64,000 nucleotides of DNA from Ideonella sp. (GCF_016702655.1 NZ_JADJDO010000001.1:558001-622000), one strand, 5' to 3'. Positions 15,579 through 26,544 are shown, counted from the first letter of the stretch. Program-made: numbers and translations. Notes: generated by a model from the sequence alone, not told the origin.

Positions 15579-16928
15579 ATGGGCCGCGCCGTGGTCGTCA
15601 AGGTCCCCGACATCGGCGAAGGCATCGCCGAGGTCGAGCTCGTCGCCTGGCACGTGCGGCCCGGCGACCGGGTCGCGGAGGACCAGGCAGTTGCCGACCT
15701 GATGACGGACAAGGCCACGGTCGAGGTGCCGTCGCCGGTCGCGGGGACCGTGCTCGCGCTCGGCGGCGAGGTCGGCCAGATGCTTGCGGTGGGTGCCGAA
15801 CTCGTCCGTCTCGGCGCCGCCCCGGCCGACGGCGCGTCGCAGGCGCCACGCTCGCCGGCCGCACCAGTCGCACCAACCCCGCCGGCAGCGCCCGCCGCGC
15901 CCGCCAGCGCCAGCGCGGCAGCGCCCGCCGCGCCACCTGGCGCCAAGAGCGCGCCGGCGCCCGGGATGGCGTCACGGCCGCAACGCACGATCGCGTCGCC
16001 CGCGGTGCGCGCGCGCGCCTGGGAGCTCGGCATCGACCTCGCGCACGTTGCCGGATCGGGCACTGCCGGGCGCATCGTGCACGCCGACCTCGACGCCGCG
16101 GCTGCGCGCGGCGCACGCGCGCCGCGGCCGGCGCCGCGCGCGGCATCGGCCGGCGCGATCAACGAGGTGAAGATCGTCGGTCTGCGGCGCAAGATCGCGC
16201 AGCGCATGCAGGAGTCCAAGCGGCGCATCCCGCACTTCAGCTATGTCGAGGAGGTCGACGTCGGCGAGCTCGAAGCCCTGCGCGCGCGCCTGAATGCGCG
16301 CTCACAGGACCCCCAGGCCGACGCCTTGCGTCGTCCGCCCCCCGAGGGGGGTGAGCAAACTTCGGGCGGCCGTGCGTTTCCTCAGGGCCGGCGCGCCCAC
16401 CTGACGTTGCTGCCCTTCCTGGTGCGCGCAATCGTGCTCGCGCTGCAGGCTCATCCTCAGGTCAATGCCCGCTTCGACGACGAAGCCGGCGTGCTCGCCG
16501 TGCACGATGCGGTCCACCTGGGGATCGCGACGAGCACCGAGGCCGGCCTGCTGGTGCCGGTGCTGCGCAATGCGCAGGATCGCGACCTGTGGGGCTGCGC
16601 GGCCGAGACTGCGCGCCTGGCCGCGGGCGCACGCGCGGGCAAGCTCACGCGCGACGAGCTCGCCGGTTCGACGATCACGCTCTCCAGCCTCGGCAAGCTG
16701 GGCGGGATCGCGGCGACGCCGGTCATCAACTACCCCGAGGTCGCGATCGTCGGCGTCAACCGCATCGTGGAGCGGCCGGTGATCCGCGCCGGCGCCGTCG
16801 TCGCGCGGCCGATCATGAACCTGTCGTCGTCGTTCGATCACCGCATCGTCGACGGTGCGCTGGCCGCCGCCTTCGTGCAGGCGCTGCGCGAGTACCTCGA
16901 GCATCCGGCGCTGTTGTTCGTCGAGTAG
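15579..16928 (+). CDS. bkdB: Branched-chain 2-oxoacid dehydrogenase E2
   Basis: Lipoyl acyltransferase core of the complex. Residues 1-78 form one lipoyl domain with the modified Lys in MTDKATVEV; an Ala/Pro linker follows; the E1/E3-binding domain is near 139-172 (ASPAVRARAWELGI); the acyltransferase domain ends with the active-site SSSFDHRIVDG. Compared with P. putida BkdB there is an extra segment of about 25-29 residues (about 243-271) inside the catalytic domain, encoded by a GC-rich palindromic repeat. No E3 (lpdV) gene follows, so a lipoamide dehydrogenase encoded elsewhere must serve the complex. Confidence 0.95.
   Translation: MGRAVVVKVPDIGEGIAEVELVAWHVRPGDRVAEDQAVADLMTDKATVEVPSPVAGTVLALGGEVGQMLAVGAELVRLGAAPADGASQAPRSPAAPVAPTPPAAPAAPASASAAAPAAPPGAKSAPAPGMASRPQRTIASPAVRARAWELGIDLAHVAGSGTAGRIVHADLDAAAARGARAPRPAPRAASAGAINEVKIVGLRRKIAQRMQESKRRIPHFSYVEEVDVGELEALRARLNARSQDPQADALRRPPPEGGEQTSGGRAFPQGRRAHLTLLPFLVRAIVLALQAHPQVNARFDDEAGVLAVHDAVHLGIATSTEAGLLVPVLRNAQDRDLWGCAAETARLAAGARAGKLTRDELAGSTITLSSLGKLGGIAATPVINYPEVAIVGVNRIVERPVIRAGAVVARPIMNLSSSFDHRIVDGALAAAFVQALREYLEHPALLFVE
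16305..16391 (+). repeat. Palindromic repeat inserted in frame in bkdB
   Basis: Starts with CCCCCAGG, contains GACGCCTTGCGTCGTC and the core CCGCCCCCCGAGGGGGG, which is the layout of the intergenic repeats at 9901 and 63641 (reverse). It adds about 29 codons between LNARS and HLTLLPFL, a position where the P. putida homologue has only a few residues. The reading frame is preserved, and the downstream active site is intact. Confidence 0.7.
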
Positions 16929-17032
16929 ACGCCGGTCAGGTGTGCGCACCGCGATCCGGCGCGCCGCTGCAGCGTGGAACCGCCGTGTCCCCGGTCCCGG
17001 CGGCATGCCGGTAGCACCTGGATGGGCATGCG

Positions 17033-17046
17033 TTGACCTCACTCAA
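17033..17046. promoter_or_regulatory. FNR/ANR-type box upstream of PRPP synthetase
   Basis: TTGACCTCACTCAA: TTGA and TCAA half-sites with the 6-base spacing of the FNR/ANR consensus TTGAT-N4-ATCAA. The dyad extends outward (GCGTTGA/TCAACGC, 17030-17049). Its centre is about 53 bases before the preferred ATG at 17093, compatible with a class II activator site at -41.5 and a leader of about 12 bases. Binding by an FNR-family regulator is inferred from sequence only. Confidence 0.5.
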
Positions 17047-17092
17047 CGCACGCCAACGGTGGCGGCACAGACTGGGCGACCACGCTGTGGAG

Positions 17093-18061
17093 ATGCCTGC
17101 CATGTTGCTCTTCTGCCTGGATTCCGATTGCGGGTTCGCGCTCGCGCTGGCGGCAGCGCTCGACGAGACGCTGGCACGGCACGAGGACCGTCGCTTCGAG
17201 GACGGCGAACACAAGCTGCGGCCCCTCGTCGACCCGCGCGGCGACGACGTCTATGTCGTGAGCAGCCTGCACGGCGGGCTGCAGGACAGCCCGCACGACA
17301 AGCTGTGCCGGCTGCTGCTGTTCCTGGCCACGCTGCGCGAGCATGGCGCAGCGCGCGTGACTGCCGTCGTGCCCTACCTCGCCTACGCGCGCAAGGACCG
17401 CCAGACCAAGCCGCTGGACCCGGTCACGCTGCGCTACGTGGCGCAACTGTTCGAAGCCATGGGCACCGACCAGATGATCGTGCTCGAGGCGCACAACGTG
17501 GCCGCATTCCAGAACGCGTTTCGCTGCCCCACGCAGCACCTGGAGGCCCATCGCGCCTTCGACGCCTTGGTGCCCGAACTGGCTGGCGAGGGGCCGCTGG
17601 CCGTGGCCTCGCCCGACCCGGGCGGCGTCAAGCGCGCGTTGCTGTGGCGCGAGTCGCTGGAGGCGCGGCTGGTGCGGCCGGTTCACTTCGCGATGGTCGA
17701 CAAGCGGCGCAGCCTCGGGCTGGTCACGAGCTCCAGGCTCGTTGCCGGCGACGTGGACGGCGCGACCGTGCTCCTGCTCGACGACCTGATCGCCAGCGGC
17801 GAGACCATGCTCGGCGCCGCCGCCGCATTGCGCCACGCCGGCGCGCGCAAGGTCGTCGCCCTGGCTGCGCACGGCCTGTTCGTCGGCGCGGCCGCCACCG
17901 TGCTCGCCGAGCCGGGCATCGACACCGTGGTCGTGACCGACAGCGTGCCCGCATTCCGCCTTCCCCCTGGCGGCACGGCGGCCAGCAAGCTGCGCGTGGT
18001 TTCGGCAGCGCCGCTGTTCGCGCAGGCGATCAGGGAGAGTCACACGGCCTGGCTGCGTTGA
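17093..18061 (+). CDS. Second ribose-phosphate pyrophosphokinase-like enzyme
   Basis: Member of the PRPP synthetase family (ribose 5-phosphate plus ATP to PRPP), 322 residues from ATG 17093. ATG 17102 is almost as good; earlier in-frame codons would overlap the FNR-like box. Visible motifs: FEDGEHKLRPL (flexible loop region), YLAYARKDRQTKP (ATP binding), LEAHNVAAFQNAF, and the PRPP loop VLLLDDLIASGETM. It differs from the housekeeping Prs pattern (for example DDLIASGET in place of DDMVDTAGT), so it looks like a paralogue tied to this stress cluster. Its 3' end overlaps that of the convergent kinase gene by 32 bases. Confidence 0.85.
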   Translation: MPAMLLFCLDSDCGFALALAAALDETLARHEDRRFEDGEHKLRPLVDPRGDDVYVVSSLHGGLQDSPHDKLCRLLLFLATLREHGAARVTAVVPYLAYARKDRQTKPLDPVTLRYVAQLFEAMGTDQMIVLEAHNVAAFQNAFRCPTQHLEAHRAFDALVPELAGEGPLAVASPDPGGVKRALLWRESLEARLVRPVHFAMVDKRRSLGLVTSSRLVAGDVDGATVLLLDDLIASGETMLGAAAALRHAGARKVVALAAHGLFVGAAATVLAEPGIDTVVVTDSVPAFRLPPGGTAASKLRVVSAAPLFAQAIRESHTAWLR

Positions 18062-19229
18062 GCGCGATCCCCTGCTCTTGCTGCCCTGGCGCGGCCGCGC
18101 GCGCCAGTTGTGCCAGCGCCGCCAGGCTGCACTCGAGATAGCGCTGCGCCAGCGGAGCCCACTTGCGAGGCCTGCGCGGCCTCGATTCGAGCAGATGCGC
18201 CAGCGCCAGGCGGGCGCGCAACTGCGCCCGGTAGGCCCGGTATAGATGCAGCAGGGCATCCGGCGGCGCGCCGCCCAGCGTCGCCGCACACGACGCCAGG
18301 AGCTGCGGCCCGATCCAGGGCGCACCCGCGACTTCGCACTCCAGGCCCAGGAATCCGAGTTCGTCGTAGGGGTCGACCTGGCGCAGCGCGGCATTGAACT
18401 CGAGTGCATCGATGACCAGCGGCGGGTGCCTGAGTAGATCCGGCTCCGCCGGTCTGCTCAGATCCCCGCGGGGGACGGCCGGCTCGTCCGGCCTTGGGGC
18501 GCTCTCGACGCACACATGCTCGGGCCGCAGGTCGCCGTGGCCATCGACGACATGCCCGCCGGCGGCGCGCTCCATCAGCAGCGGCGCATGGCGCAGCAAT
18601 GCGGCGTCCAGGCCGTCGAGCGCAGCCTCGGCGTTGCGCAGCCCGGCTTGCGAGCCCATCAGCACCTCGCGGTTGACGGCCTGCTGCTGCCGAAACCGCG
18701 CCACGTAGTCCGCCGGGGCCAGCGCGGCCGCCGGCAGCCGGCGGTAGAACTCCGCCAGCACCCGGGCCAGCGCGGCGATGTCGTCGGGGGTCACGCCTCG
18801 TGTCGCGATCAGGCGGTCCAGCATGCGCCGCGCCGGCAGGCGCCGCATCAGCACCAGCCAATCGACTGTTGCGCCCGCTGCGGACTGCCGCGACTCGGGA
18901 ACGAGCGCAAAGCCGCCATCTCGCCGTTGCAGGGCCAGCAGCCCCAGGTAGACGCCAGGCGCCAGGCGCGCGTTCAGCCGCAGTTCCTCGCGGCAGACCT
19001 GCTCGCGCGCGGCCAGCGTCGAGAAGTCGAGGAACGGGTAGCGCACCGGCTTCTTCATCTTCAGCGCGTGGTCGCCGGCCAGGAAAATCCACGCCATGTG
19101 GGTTTCGATGGTCTCGACGGCGGCAATCGGTCCGGCATGGTCACGGTGCGCCGCCGGCGACTGCAGGAAGCGGACGCGTTCGAGCTCGCCGGAGTCCGTT
19201 GCGGTGGAGGGCGTGGCGCGGCGGCTCAT
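18030..19229 (-). CDS. COG2187 aminoglycoside phosphotransferase-like kinase
   Basis: Protein-kinase-fold enzyme of the uncharacterised COG2187 group, which often carries a C-terminal AAA ATPase; here only the kinase part exists (399 residues). N-terminal HMAWIFLAGDHALKMKKPV (Lys of the ATP site near 55), catalytic loop VDGHGDLRPEHV near 232 and metal-binding Asp in VIDALEFN near 275. Between these two motifs sits an extra segment (about 243-268, APRPDEPAVPRGDLSRPAEP) encoded by a palindromic repeat; other members pass almost directly from one motif to the other. Substrate unknown. ATG 19229 is the first Met of the alignable region. Confidence 0.82.
   Translation of the reverse strand: MSRRATPSTATDSGELERVRFLQSPAAHRDHAGPIAAVETIETHMAWIFLAGDHALKMKKPVRYPFLDFSTLAAREQVCREELRLNARLAPGVYLGLLALQRRDGGFALVPESRQSAAGATVDWLVLMRRLPARRMLDRLIATRGVTPDDIAALARVLAEFYRRLPAAALAPADYVARFRQQQAVNREVLMGSQAGLRNAEAALDGLDAALLRHAPLLMERAAGGHVVDGHGDLRPEHVCVESAPRPDEPAVPRGDLSRPAEPDLLRHPPLVIDALEFNAALRQVDPYDELGFLGLECEVAGAPWIGPQLLASCAATLGGAPPDALLHLYRAYRAQLRARLALAHLLESRPRRPRKWAPLAQRYLECSLAALAQLARAAAPGQQEQGIALNAARPCDSP
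18425..18505 (-). repeat. Palindromic repeat inserted in frame in COG2187 gene
   Basis: Contains GATCCGGCTCCGCCGG, TCCCCGCGGGGGA and GGCCGGCTCGTCCGGCC, three short GC-rich inverted repeats in a row, the same style as the intergenic repeats of this window. It adds about 26 codons between the catalytic-loop motif and the metal-binding Asp of the kinase without breaking the frame. Confidence 0.6.
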
Positions 19230-19325
19230 GAGCGCGTGGGCCGGCGGCAGCAAGGGCTCGCATGCCCCTGCCGCCGATTGTGGGGCGACAGCATAGACGG
19301 CATTTGCTTGCTGCGAGCAGCGGGA

Positions 19326-19339
19326 TTGCGTATGCGCAA
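19326..19339. promoter_or_regulatory. FNR/ANR-like dyad between kinase and host-attachment genes
   Basis: TTGCGTATGCGCAA, a TTGnn-N4-nnCAA dyad, embedded in a longer imperfect inverted repeat (GCGGGA left, TCCCGC right). It lies in the 233-base divergent gap, about 100 bases from the kinase start and 130 from the host-attachment gene start. It matches the FNR consensus less well than 17033-17046, so it is only suggestive on its own. Nothing else recognisable is seen in the gap. Confidence 0.35.
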
Positions 19340-19462
19340 GTCCCGCAGCACAAAGAGCGGTAGGGTGCGGCCATCGCAGCACATGTCTCGCGTCGCGGAA
19401 GGCAGCGATGCTCGGGACTGAATGAACTGAAAGGCGCGGCCTGTTGGCCGCACGGAGATGGC

Positions 19463-19954
19463 ATGGCGACGACCAGGCAGGTCAGACCGATAGAGCCGCT
19501 GGAAGGCGTGCTGGTAGCCAATGCAGCGCGGGCGAGGCTGTTCGTGCGCGATCCGGAGAACAGGGCGATGCGCGAGGTGGCCAGCTTCGTGCACCCGCGC
19601 GCGCGCATGAAGGCATCGACGCTGGGGCATGATCGCCCCGGCCAGGCCATCAAGGGGGCGGCCCGCACCGCGTACGAGCCGCACACCGACCCGCACCAGA
19701 AGGAGCTCGCCGAATTCGCGCGCGAATTGATGCAGCGTCTGGAGGAGGAGGCGCTGCAGCGTCGCTTCCCGCGGGTGGCGATCCTGGCCTCGAATCCCTT
19801 CCTCGGCGAACTCAAGGCGCACATGGGCCCGACGACCGGGCGCTTGCTGGCGGCAGCAGTGGCCCTCGACCTCACGGAGTACGTGAACGGCAATCTCGAG
19901 CGTCGCGTCGCCCAGGCGCTGGCCGACGCATCGCCGCCGCCCGCCGCGAGCTGA
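19463..19954 (+). CDS. Host attachment family protein (PF10116)
   Basis: A 163-residue protein of the 'host attachment' family, related in fold to the eRF1 N/M-domain and Pelota-type modules; the family name comes from an early Agrobacterium annotation and the real function is unclear. Typical features are WVLVANAARARLF-like start (GVLVANAARARLFVRD), the middle ELAEFARELMQRLEEEAL and AILASNPFLGELKAHM. In betaproteobacteria such genes often accompany heat-shock and universal stress genes. Convergent with groEL, 45 bases between stops. Confidence 0.82.
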   Translation: MATTRQVRPIEPLEGVLVANAARARLFVRDPENRAMREVASFVHPRARMKASTLGHDRPGQAIKGAARTAYEPHTDPHQKELAEFARELMQRLEEEALQRRFPRVAILASNPFLGELKAHMGPTTGRLLAAAVALDLTEYVNGNLERRVAQALADASPPPAAS

Positions 19955-19999
19955 GTGCTGTGCGTCGGGCACTGACGATGCCGTTGCGGCCCCGGCGCT

Positions 20000-21613
20000 T
20001 CAGTACTCCGACGTTGGTGCCGGTACTGCCGGCCGCGAAGGCACTGCGGCGATCAGGCAGTCGGTCGTCAGCAGCAGGCCGGCGATCGATGCGGCGTTCT
20101 GCAGTGCCAGCCGGGTCACCTTGGCCGGGTCGATGACGCCCATCTCGATCAGGTCGCCGTACTCGCGCGTCTGGGCATTGAAGCCGTAGCTGCCCGAGCC
20201 GGCACCGACCTGCTCCAGGACGACCGAAGCCTCCTCCGCGGCGTTGAGCACGATCTGCCGCAGCGGCTCGGCCAGCGCGCGCTCGACGATGCGCACGCCG
20301 GCCTGGATGTCGGCGCTGGCCTCCTCCAGGCCGGCGAGCGCGCGGCGGCAGCGCAGCAGCGCAACCCCGCCGCCGGGCACGATGCCTTCCTCGACCGCCG
20401 CGCGGGTCGCGTGCAACGCATCCTCGACGCGGATCTTGCGCTCCTTCATCTCGGCCTCGGTGGCCGCGCCGACCTTGATCACGCCGACGCCGCCCGCCAG
20501 CCTGGCCAGGCGCTGTTCGAGTTGCTCGCGCTCGTACTTGCCCGGCAGATCGGCGATCGCCTGCTTCAGTTGCGCGACCCGGCCGGCTATCGCCGCAGCG
20601 TCGCCCAGGCCGCCGACGATCGTGCAGCGGTCCTTGTCGACCTCGACGCGCCGGGCCCGGCCGAGCTGCTCGAGCATGACCTTGTCCAGCGTGCGCCCGG
20701 CCTGGTCGGAGATCACCTGGCCGCGGGTCAGCAACGCGATGTCGTCGAGCATCTCGCGGCGGCGGTCGCCGAAGCCCGGCGCGCGCACCGCGCAGCACTT
20801 GAGCACGCCGCGCAGATGGTTGACGACCAGCATCGCCAGCGCGTCGCCCTCCATCTCCTCGCAGATCACGAGCAGCGGCTGGCTCTGCCTGGCAACGAGC
20901 TCGAGCGTCGGCAGCAGCTCCTTCACCGACGTGATCTTGCGATCGACGAGCAGCAGCAGCGGGTCGTCGAGCCGCGCGACCTGCTTGTCGGGCTGGTTCA
21001 CGAAGTAGGCCGACAGGAACCCGTGGTCGAACTGCAGGCCCTCGACGACCTCGAGCACGCTGTCGACGCCCGAGCCGTCCTCGATCGTGATGGCGCCATC
21101 GCGGCCGACCTTGTCCATCGCCTTGGCGATCAGCTCGCCGATGGACCGGTCGTTGTTGCCGGAGATTGCCGCCACATGCGCAATCTCGGCCGAGGTGCGG
21201 CACGGCTTGGCAAGGGCCCGCAGGTCGTCGACGACGCGCTCGGTGGCGCGCTCGATGCCGCGGCGCACGTCCATCGGGTTCATCCCTGCGGCGACGATCT
21301 TCATGCCTTCGCGCACCATCGCCTGCGCCAGCAGCGTTGCGGTGCTCGTGCCGTCGCCCGCCATCTCGCTGGTGCGCATCGCCACCTCGCGCACCATCTG
21401 CGCGCCCATGTTCTCGAACGGATCGGCCAGTTCGACCGACCTCGCAACGATGACGCCGGAGTTGACGACGGCCGGCGCACCGAAGTCGCGCTGCAGCAGC
21501 ACCGTGCGCCCGCGCGGCCCGAGCGTGAGCCTGACGGCATTGGCGAGCGTGTCGATGCCGTCGATGATCTTGTGGCGAGCGGCTTCTCCGAACAGGAAGG
21601 CCTTGGCACTCAT
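20000..21613 (-). CDS. groL: Accessory chaperonin GroEL without GGM tail
   Basis: 60-kDa chaperonin subunit, 537 residues. Conserved ATPase parts: LTLGPRGRTVLLQRDFGAP near 32, AGDGTSTATLLAQA near 86 (catalytic Asp), VPGGGVALLRC near 412 and YGDLIEMGVIDPAKV near 478. It ends PAVPAPTSEY rather than with the Gly-Gly-Met repeats of housekeeping GroEL, and no groES gene is adjacent, so it is a paralogue that must share GroES or work differently. GAGGAG lies 7 bases before the ATG. Convergent with the host-attachment gene in the 17-21.6 kb stress cluster. Confidence 0.92.
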   Translation of the reverse strand: MSAKAFLFGEAARHKIIDGIDTLANAVRLTLGPRGRTVLLQRDFGAPAVVNSGVIVARSVELADPFENMGAQMVREVAMRTSEMAGDGTSTATLLAQAMVREGMKIVAAGMNPMDVRRGIERATERVVDDLRALAKPCRTSAEIAHVAAISGNNDRSIGELIAKAMDKVGRDGAITIEDGSGVDSVLEVVEGLQFDHGFLSAYFVNQPDKQVARLDDPLLLLVDRKITSVKELLPTLELVARQSQPLLVICEEMEGDALAMLVVNHLRGVLKCCAVRAPGFGDRRREMLDDIALLTRGQVISDQAGRTLDKVMLEQLGRARRVEVDKDRCTIVGGLGDAAAIAGRVAQLKQAIADLPGKYEREQLEQRLARLAGGVGVIKVGAATEAEMKERKIRVEDALHATRAAVEEGIVPGGGVALLRCRRALAGLEEASADIQAGVRIVERALAEPLRQIVLNAAEEASVVLEQVGAGSGSYGFNAQTREYGDLIEMGVIDPAKVTRLALQNAASIAGLLLTTDCLIAAVPSRPAVPAPTSEY

Positions 21614-21803
21614 GCTTGCTCCTCGTTGCATCCTCGATGCGGCCCGCCGCGCCGAGCCCGGTACGCCTGGCCGGCGGCGCGTGCAGCCCGACCCAGGCAC
21701 GACCTTGACGCGCGCCGCTCATTCAACCGGCGGTCGGCGGCATCGCAACGGATGCCCGCGCAAGCCCGCCGCGACCATGTTCGGCAAACGAGGCGCGAGC
21801 GCA

Positions 21804-21817
21804 TTGATGGCGCGCAA
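21804..21817. promoter_or_regulatory. FNR/ANR-like dyad upstream of accessory groEL
   Basis: TTGATGGCGCGCAA: a perfect left half-site TTGAT and a right half CGCAA at FNR spacing. It lies 190 bases upstream of groEL and 147 upstream of pyrG, so which gene it would serve is not certain. The right half-site is the same as in the dyad at 19326-19339. Confidence 0.35.
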
Positions 21818-21914
21818 CGCCGGTCGCGCAGCGGGGTTGCCATGCGTCGGGTCCAGGCGCCGGCCGAGGCGGGCGCCGCCCCGTGTCGCCCCGTGTCGCC
21901 CCGGGCCCGGCTCT

Positions 21915-21920
21915 TATAAT
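21915..21920 (+). promoter_or_regulatory. -10 element for pyrG
   Basis: TATAAT, identical to the sigma-70 consensus, 44 bases before the pyrG ATG. The -35 region is GC-rich and poor. Likely start of the pyrG-kdsA transcript. Confidence 0.65.
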
Positions 21921-21963
21921 CGCGCTTTACCACCACGGCACGCCTCGCCAAGTGCCCGATGCA

Positions 21964-23624
<1,661 letters not shown>

Positions 23625-23628
<4 letters not shown>

Positions 23629-24482
23629 AGCTGTGCGGGTTTGACGTCGGGATTGCGCGGCCGTTGTTCCTGATCGCAGGTCCCTGCGTCGTCGAGTCCG
23701 AGCAGCTGCAGATGGACGTCGCCGGCCGGCTGAAGGAGATCACGGCCGCGCTCGGCATCCCCTTCATCTTCAAGTCGAGCTACGACAAGGCCAACCGCTC
23801 GAGCGGCACGTCGTTTCGCGGCCCGGGCATGGAGCGCGGGCTCGAGATCCTGGCCCAGGTGAAGCGCGAGATCGGCGTGCCGGTGCTGACCGACGTGCAC
23901 GCCGAGGCCGAGATCCCGGCCGTTGCCGCCGTCGTCGACGTGCTGCAGACGCCCGCCTTCCTGTGCCGGCAGACCGACTTCATCCGCGCCGTCGCGCAGT
24001 CGGGCAAGCCGGTCAACATCAAGAAGGGCCAGTTCCTTAGCCCCCACGACATGAAGAACGTGATCGACAAGGCCCGCGCCGCGGCGCGCGAGAAGGGCCT
24101 GCCGGACGACGTCTTCATGGCCTGCGAACGCGGCGTGAGCTTCGGCTACAACAACCTCGTCTCCGACATGCGGTCGCTCGCGATCCTGCGCGAGACCGGC
24201 GCGCCGGTCGTCTTCGACGCCACGCATTCGGTGCAGCTGCCCGGCGGCCAGGGCACGTCCAGCGGCGGGCAGCGCGAGTTCGTGCCAGTGCTCGCGCGCG
24301 CGGCGGTAGCGGTCGGCGTGGCGGGCCTCTTCATGGAGACGCATCCCGACCCGGCCAACGCGCTCTCCGACGGGCCCAACGCCGTGCCGCTCAAGCACAT
24401 GCGCGCGCTGCTCGAGTCGCTGGTCGAACTCGACCGCGTCGTCAAGTCGCGACCGCTGCTCGAGAACGACTTCTCCTGCTGA
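23625..24482 (+). CDS. kdsA: 3-deoxy-D-manno-octulosonate 8-phosphate synthase
   Basis: Condenses phosphoenolpyruvate with arabinose 5-phosphate for the Kdo of lipopolysaccharide. 285 residues from a GTG that overlaps the pyrG stop (GTGA). Motifs: IAGPCVVES near residue 17, KSSYDKANRSSGTSFRGPGM, and FDATHSVQLPGG. The Cys in AGPCVVES marks the metal-dependent class, unlike E. coli KdsA, which has Asn there. Part of pyrG-kdsA-DUF1330-eno. Confidence 0.97.
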
Positions 24483-24495
24483 AAGGGCGAACGAC

Positions 24496-24804
24496 ATGGC
24501 ACCTGCGTACCTGATCGTGACGATGGACATCACCGATCCCGATCGCTACAAGCAGTACATGGCCGAGGCGCCAGCGGCGGTCAAGGCCGCGGGCGGCGAG
24601 TACCTCGTGCGCGGCGGCCGCCACGAGACGCTCGAAGGCAACTGGCACCCGCACCGCGTCGCGCTGCTGCGCTTTCCGAGCTACGCGGCGGCCAAGGCCT
24701 TCTACGACGACCCCGGCGAGTACGCGCGCATCCGCAAGCTGCGCGCCGGCGCGACAGCGTGCTTCGACATGGTGCTGGTCGAAGGCGTCGCGGCGCCGGT
24801 CTGA
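24496..24804 (+). CDS. DUF1330 domain protein
   Basis: A 102-residue ferredoxin-like alpha/beta protein of the DUF1330 family: AYLIVTMDITDPDRYKQYM at the start, GGEYLVRGGRHETLEG in the middle and LLRFPSYAAAKAFYDDPGEY towards the end. Function not known. It sits between kdsA (13 bases) and eno (34 bases), the usual place for it in Burkholderiales, which suggests cotranscription. Confidence 0.88.
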   Translation: MAPAYLIVTMDITDPDRYKQYMAEAPAAVKAAGGEYLVRGGRHETLEGNWHPHRVALLRFPSYAAAKAFYDDPGEYARIRKLRAGATACFDMVLVEGVAAPV

Positions 24805-24838
24805 ACCATCGCATGAACGAACAAGGAGTGAAGAGACC

Positions 24839-26122
<1,284 letters not shown>

Positions 26123-26196
26123 GCGGGGCGCGGCCGGCGACGGGGCGCAACAGCGCCACGATGCACGAGCCCACGCGTCGATCGTTTCGTCCGTCG

Positions 26197-26219
26197 GTCA
26201 AGACTTGGTCAGTCTTGAC
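26197..26219. promoter_or_regulatory. Perfect 9-bp dyad downstream of eno
   Basis: GTCAAGACT and AGTCTTGAC separated by 5 bases. It lies 75 bases after eno and 75 bases before the EthD fragment. No T-run follows, so it is more like a regulator operator than an intrinsic terminator, but either is possible. Confidence 0.4.
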
Positions 26220-26293
26220 GAGGCCTGTGTTCCTCCCTGCCGTGCGCTGACCCACCGGCAGCCGCTGGCCGGGCCCGCACGAGGAACGCACCC

Positions 26294-26494
26294 ATGGCCA
26301 AGCTCTTCGCCGACTACCAGCAACCGATGGATCCTGCGGCCTTCGACCGCTACTACTTCGGCACGCACGTGCCGCTGGCGAAAACCATCCCTGGCCTCAA
26401 GAGCTACGAGGTCACGACCGATGACGTCCTCGACATGAGCGGCAAGCACGGCGTCTATCTCGTCGCCAACTTTGCGACACGTCTTCCTTGGTAG
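26294..26494 (+). pseudogene. Truncated EthD-family gene
   Basis: 66 codons matching the N-terminal two-thirds of small EthD-type proteins (ferredoxin-like fold, about 100 residues): KLFADYQQPMDPAAFDRYYF, GTHVPLAKTIPGLKSYEV and GVYLVANF. The expected second half (FDSMAAIQQ..., GEFADGG... style) is missing and the frame ends in unrelated ATRLPW. The break point is near 26475, where the repeat-rich zone begins, so this is probably a gene cut by a rearrangement. Function of the family in most genomes is unknown. Confidence 0.6.
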
Positions 26495-26544
26495 GCGACG
26501 CGGTGCAAATTGGCCGATAGCGATACGCGTGGCACGCCAATGAC

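Larger units (their letters stand above)
21614..21963. other. Divergent control region of groEL and pyrG
   Basis: 350 bases without a gene. It holds the groEL ribosome-binding site at its left end, a FNR-like dyad (21804-21817) and the pyrG promoter at the right end. The tandem 10-base CCGTGTCGCC is repeated at 21881-21900. I see no clear sigma-32 promoter or CIRCE element (TTAGCACTC-N9-GAGTGCTAA) for groEL. Confidence 0.6.
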
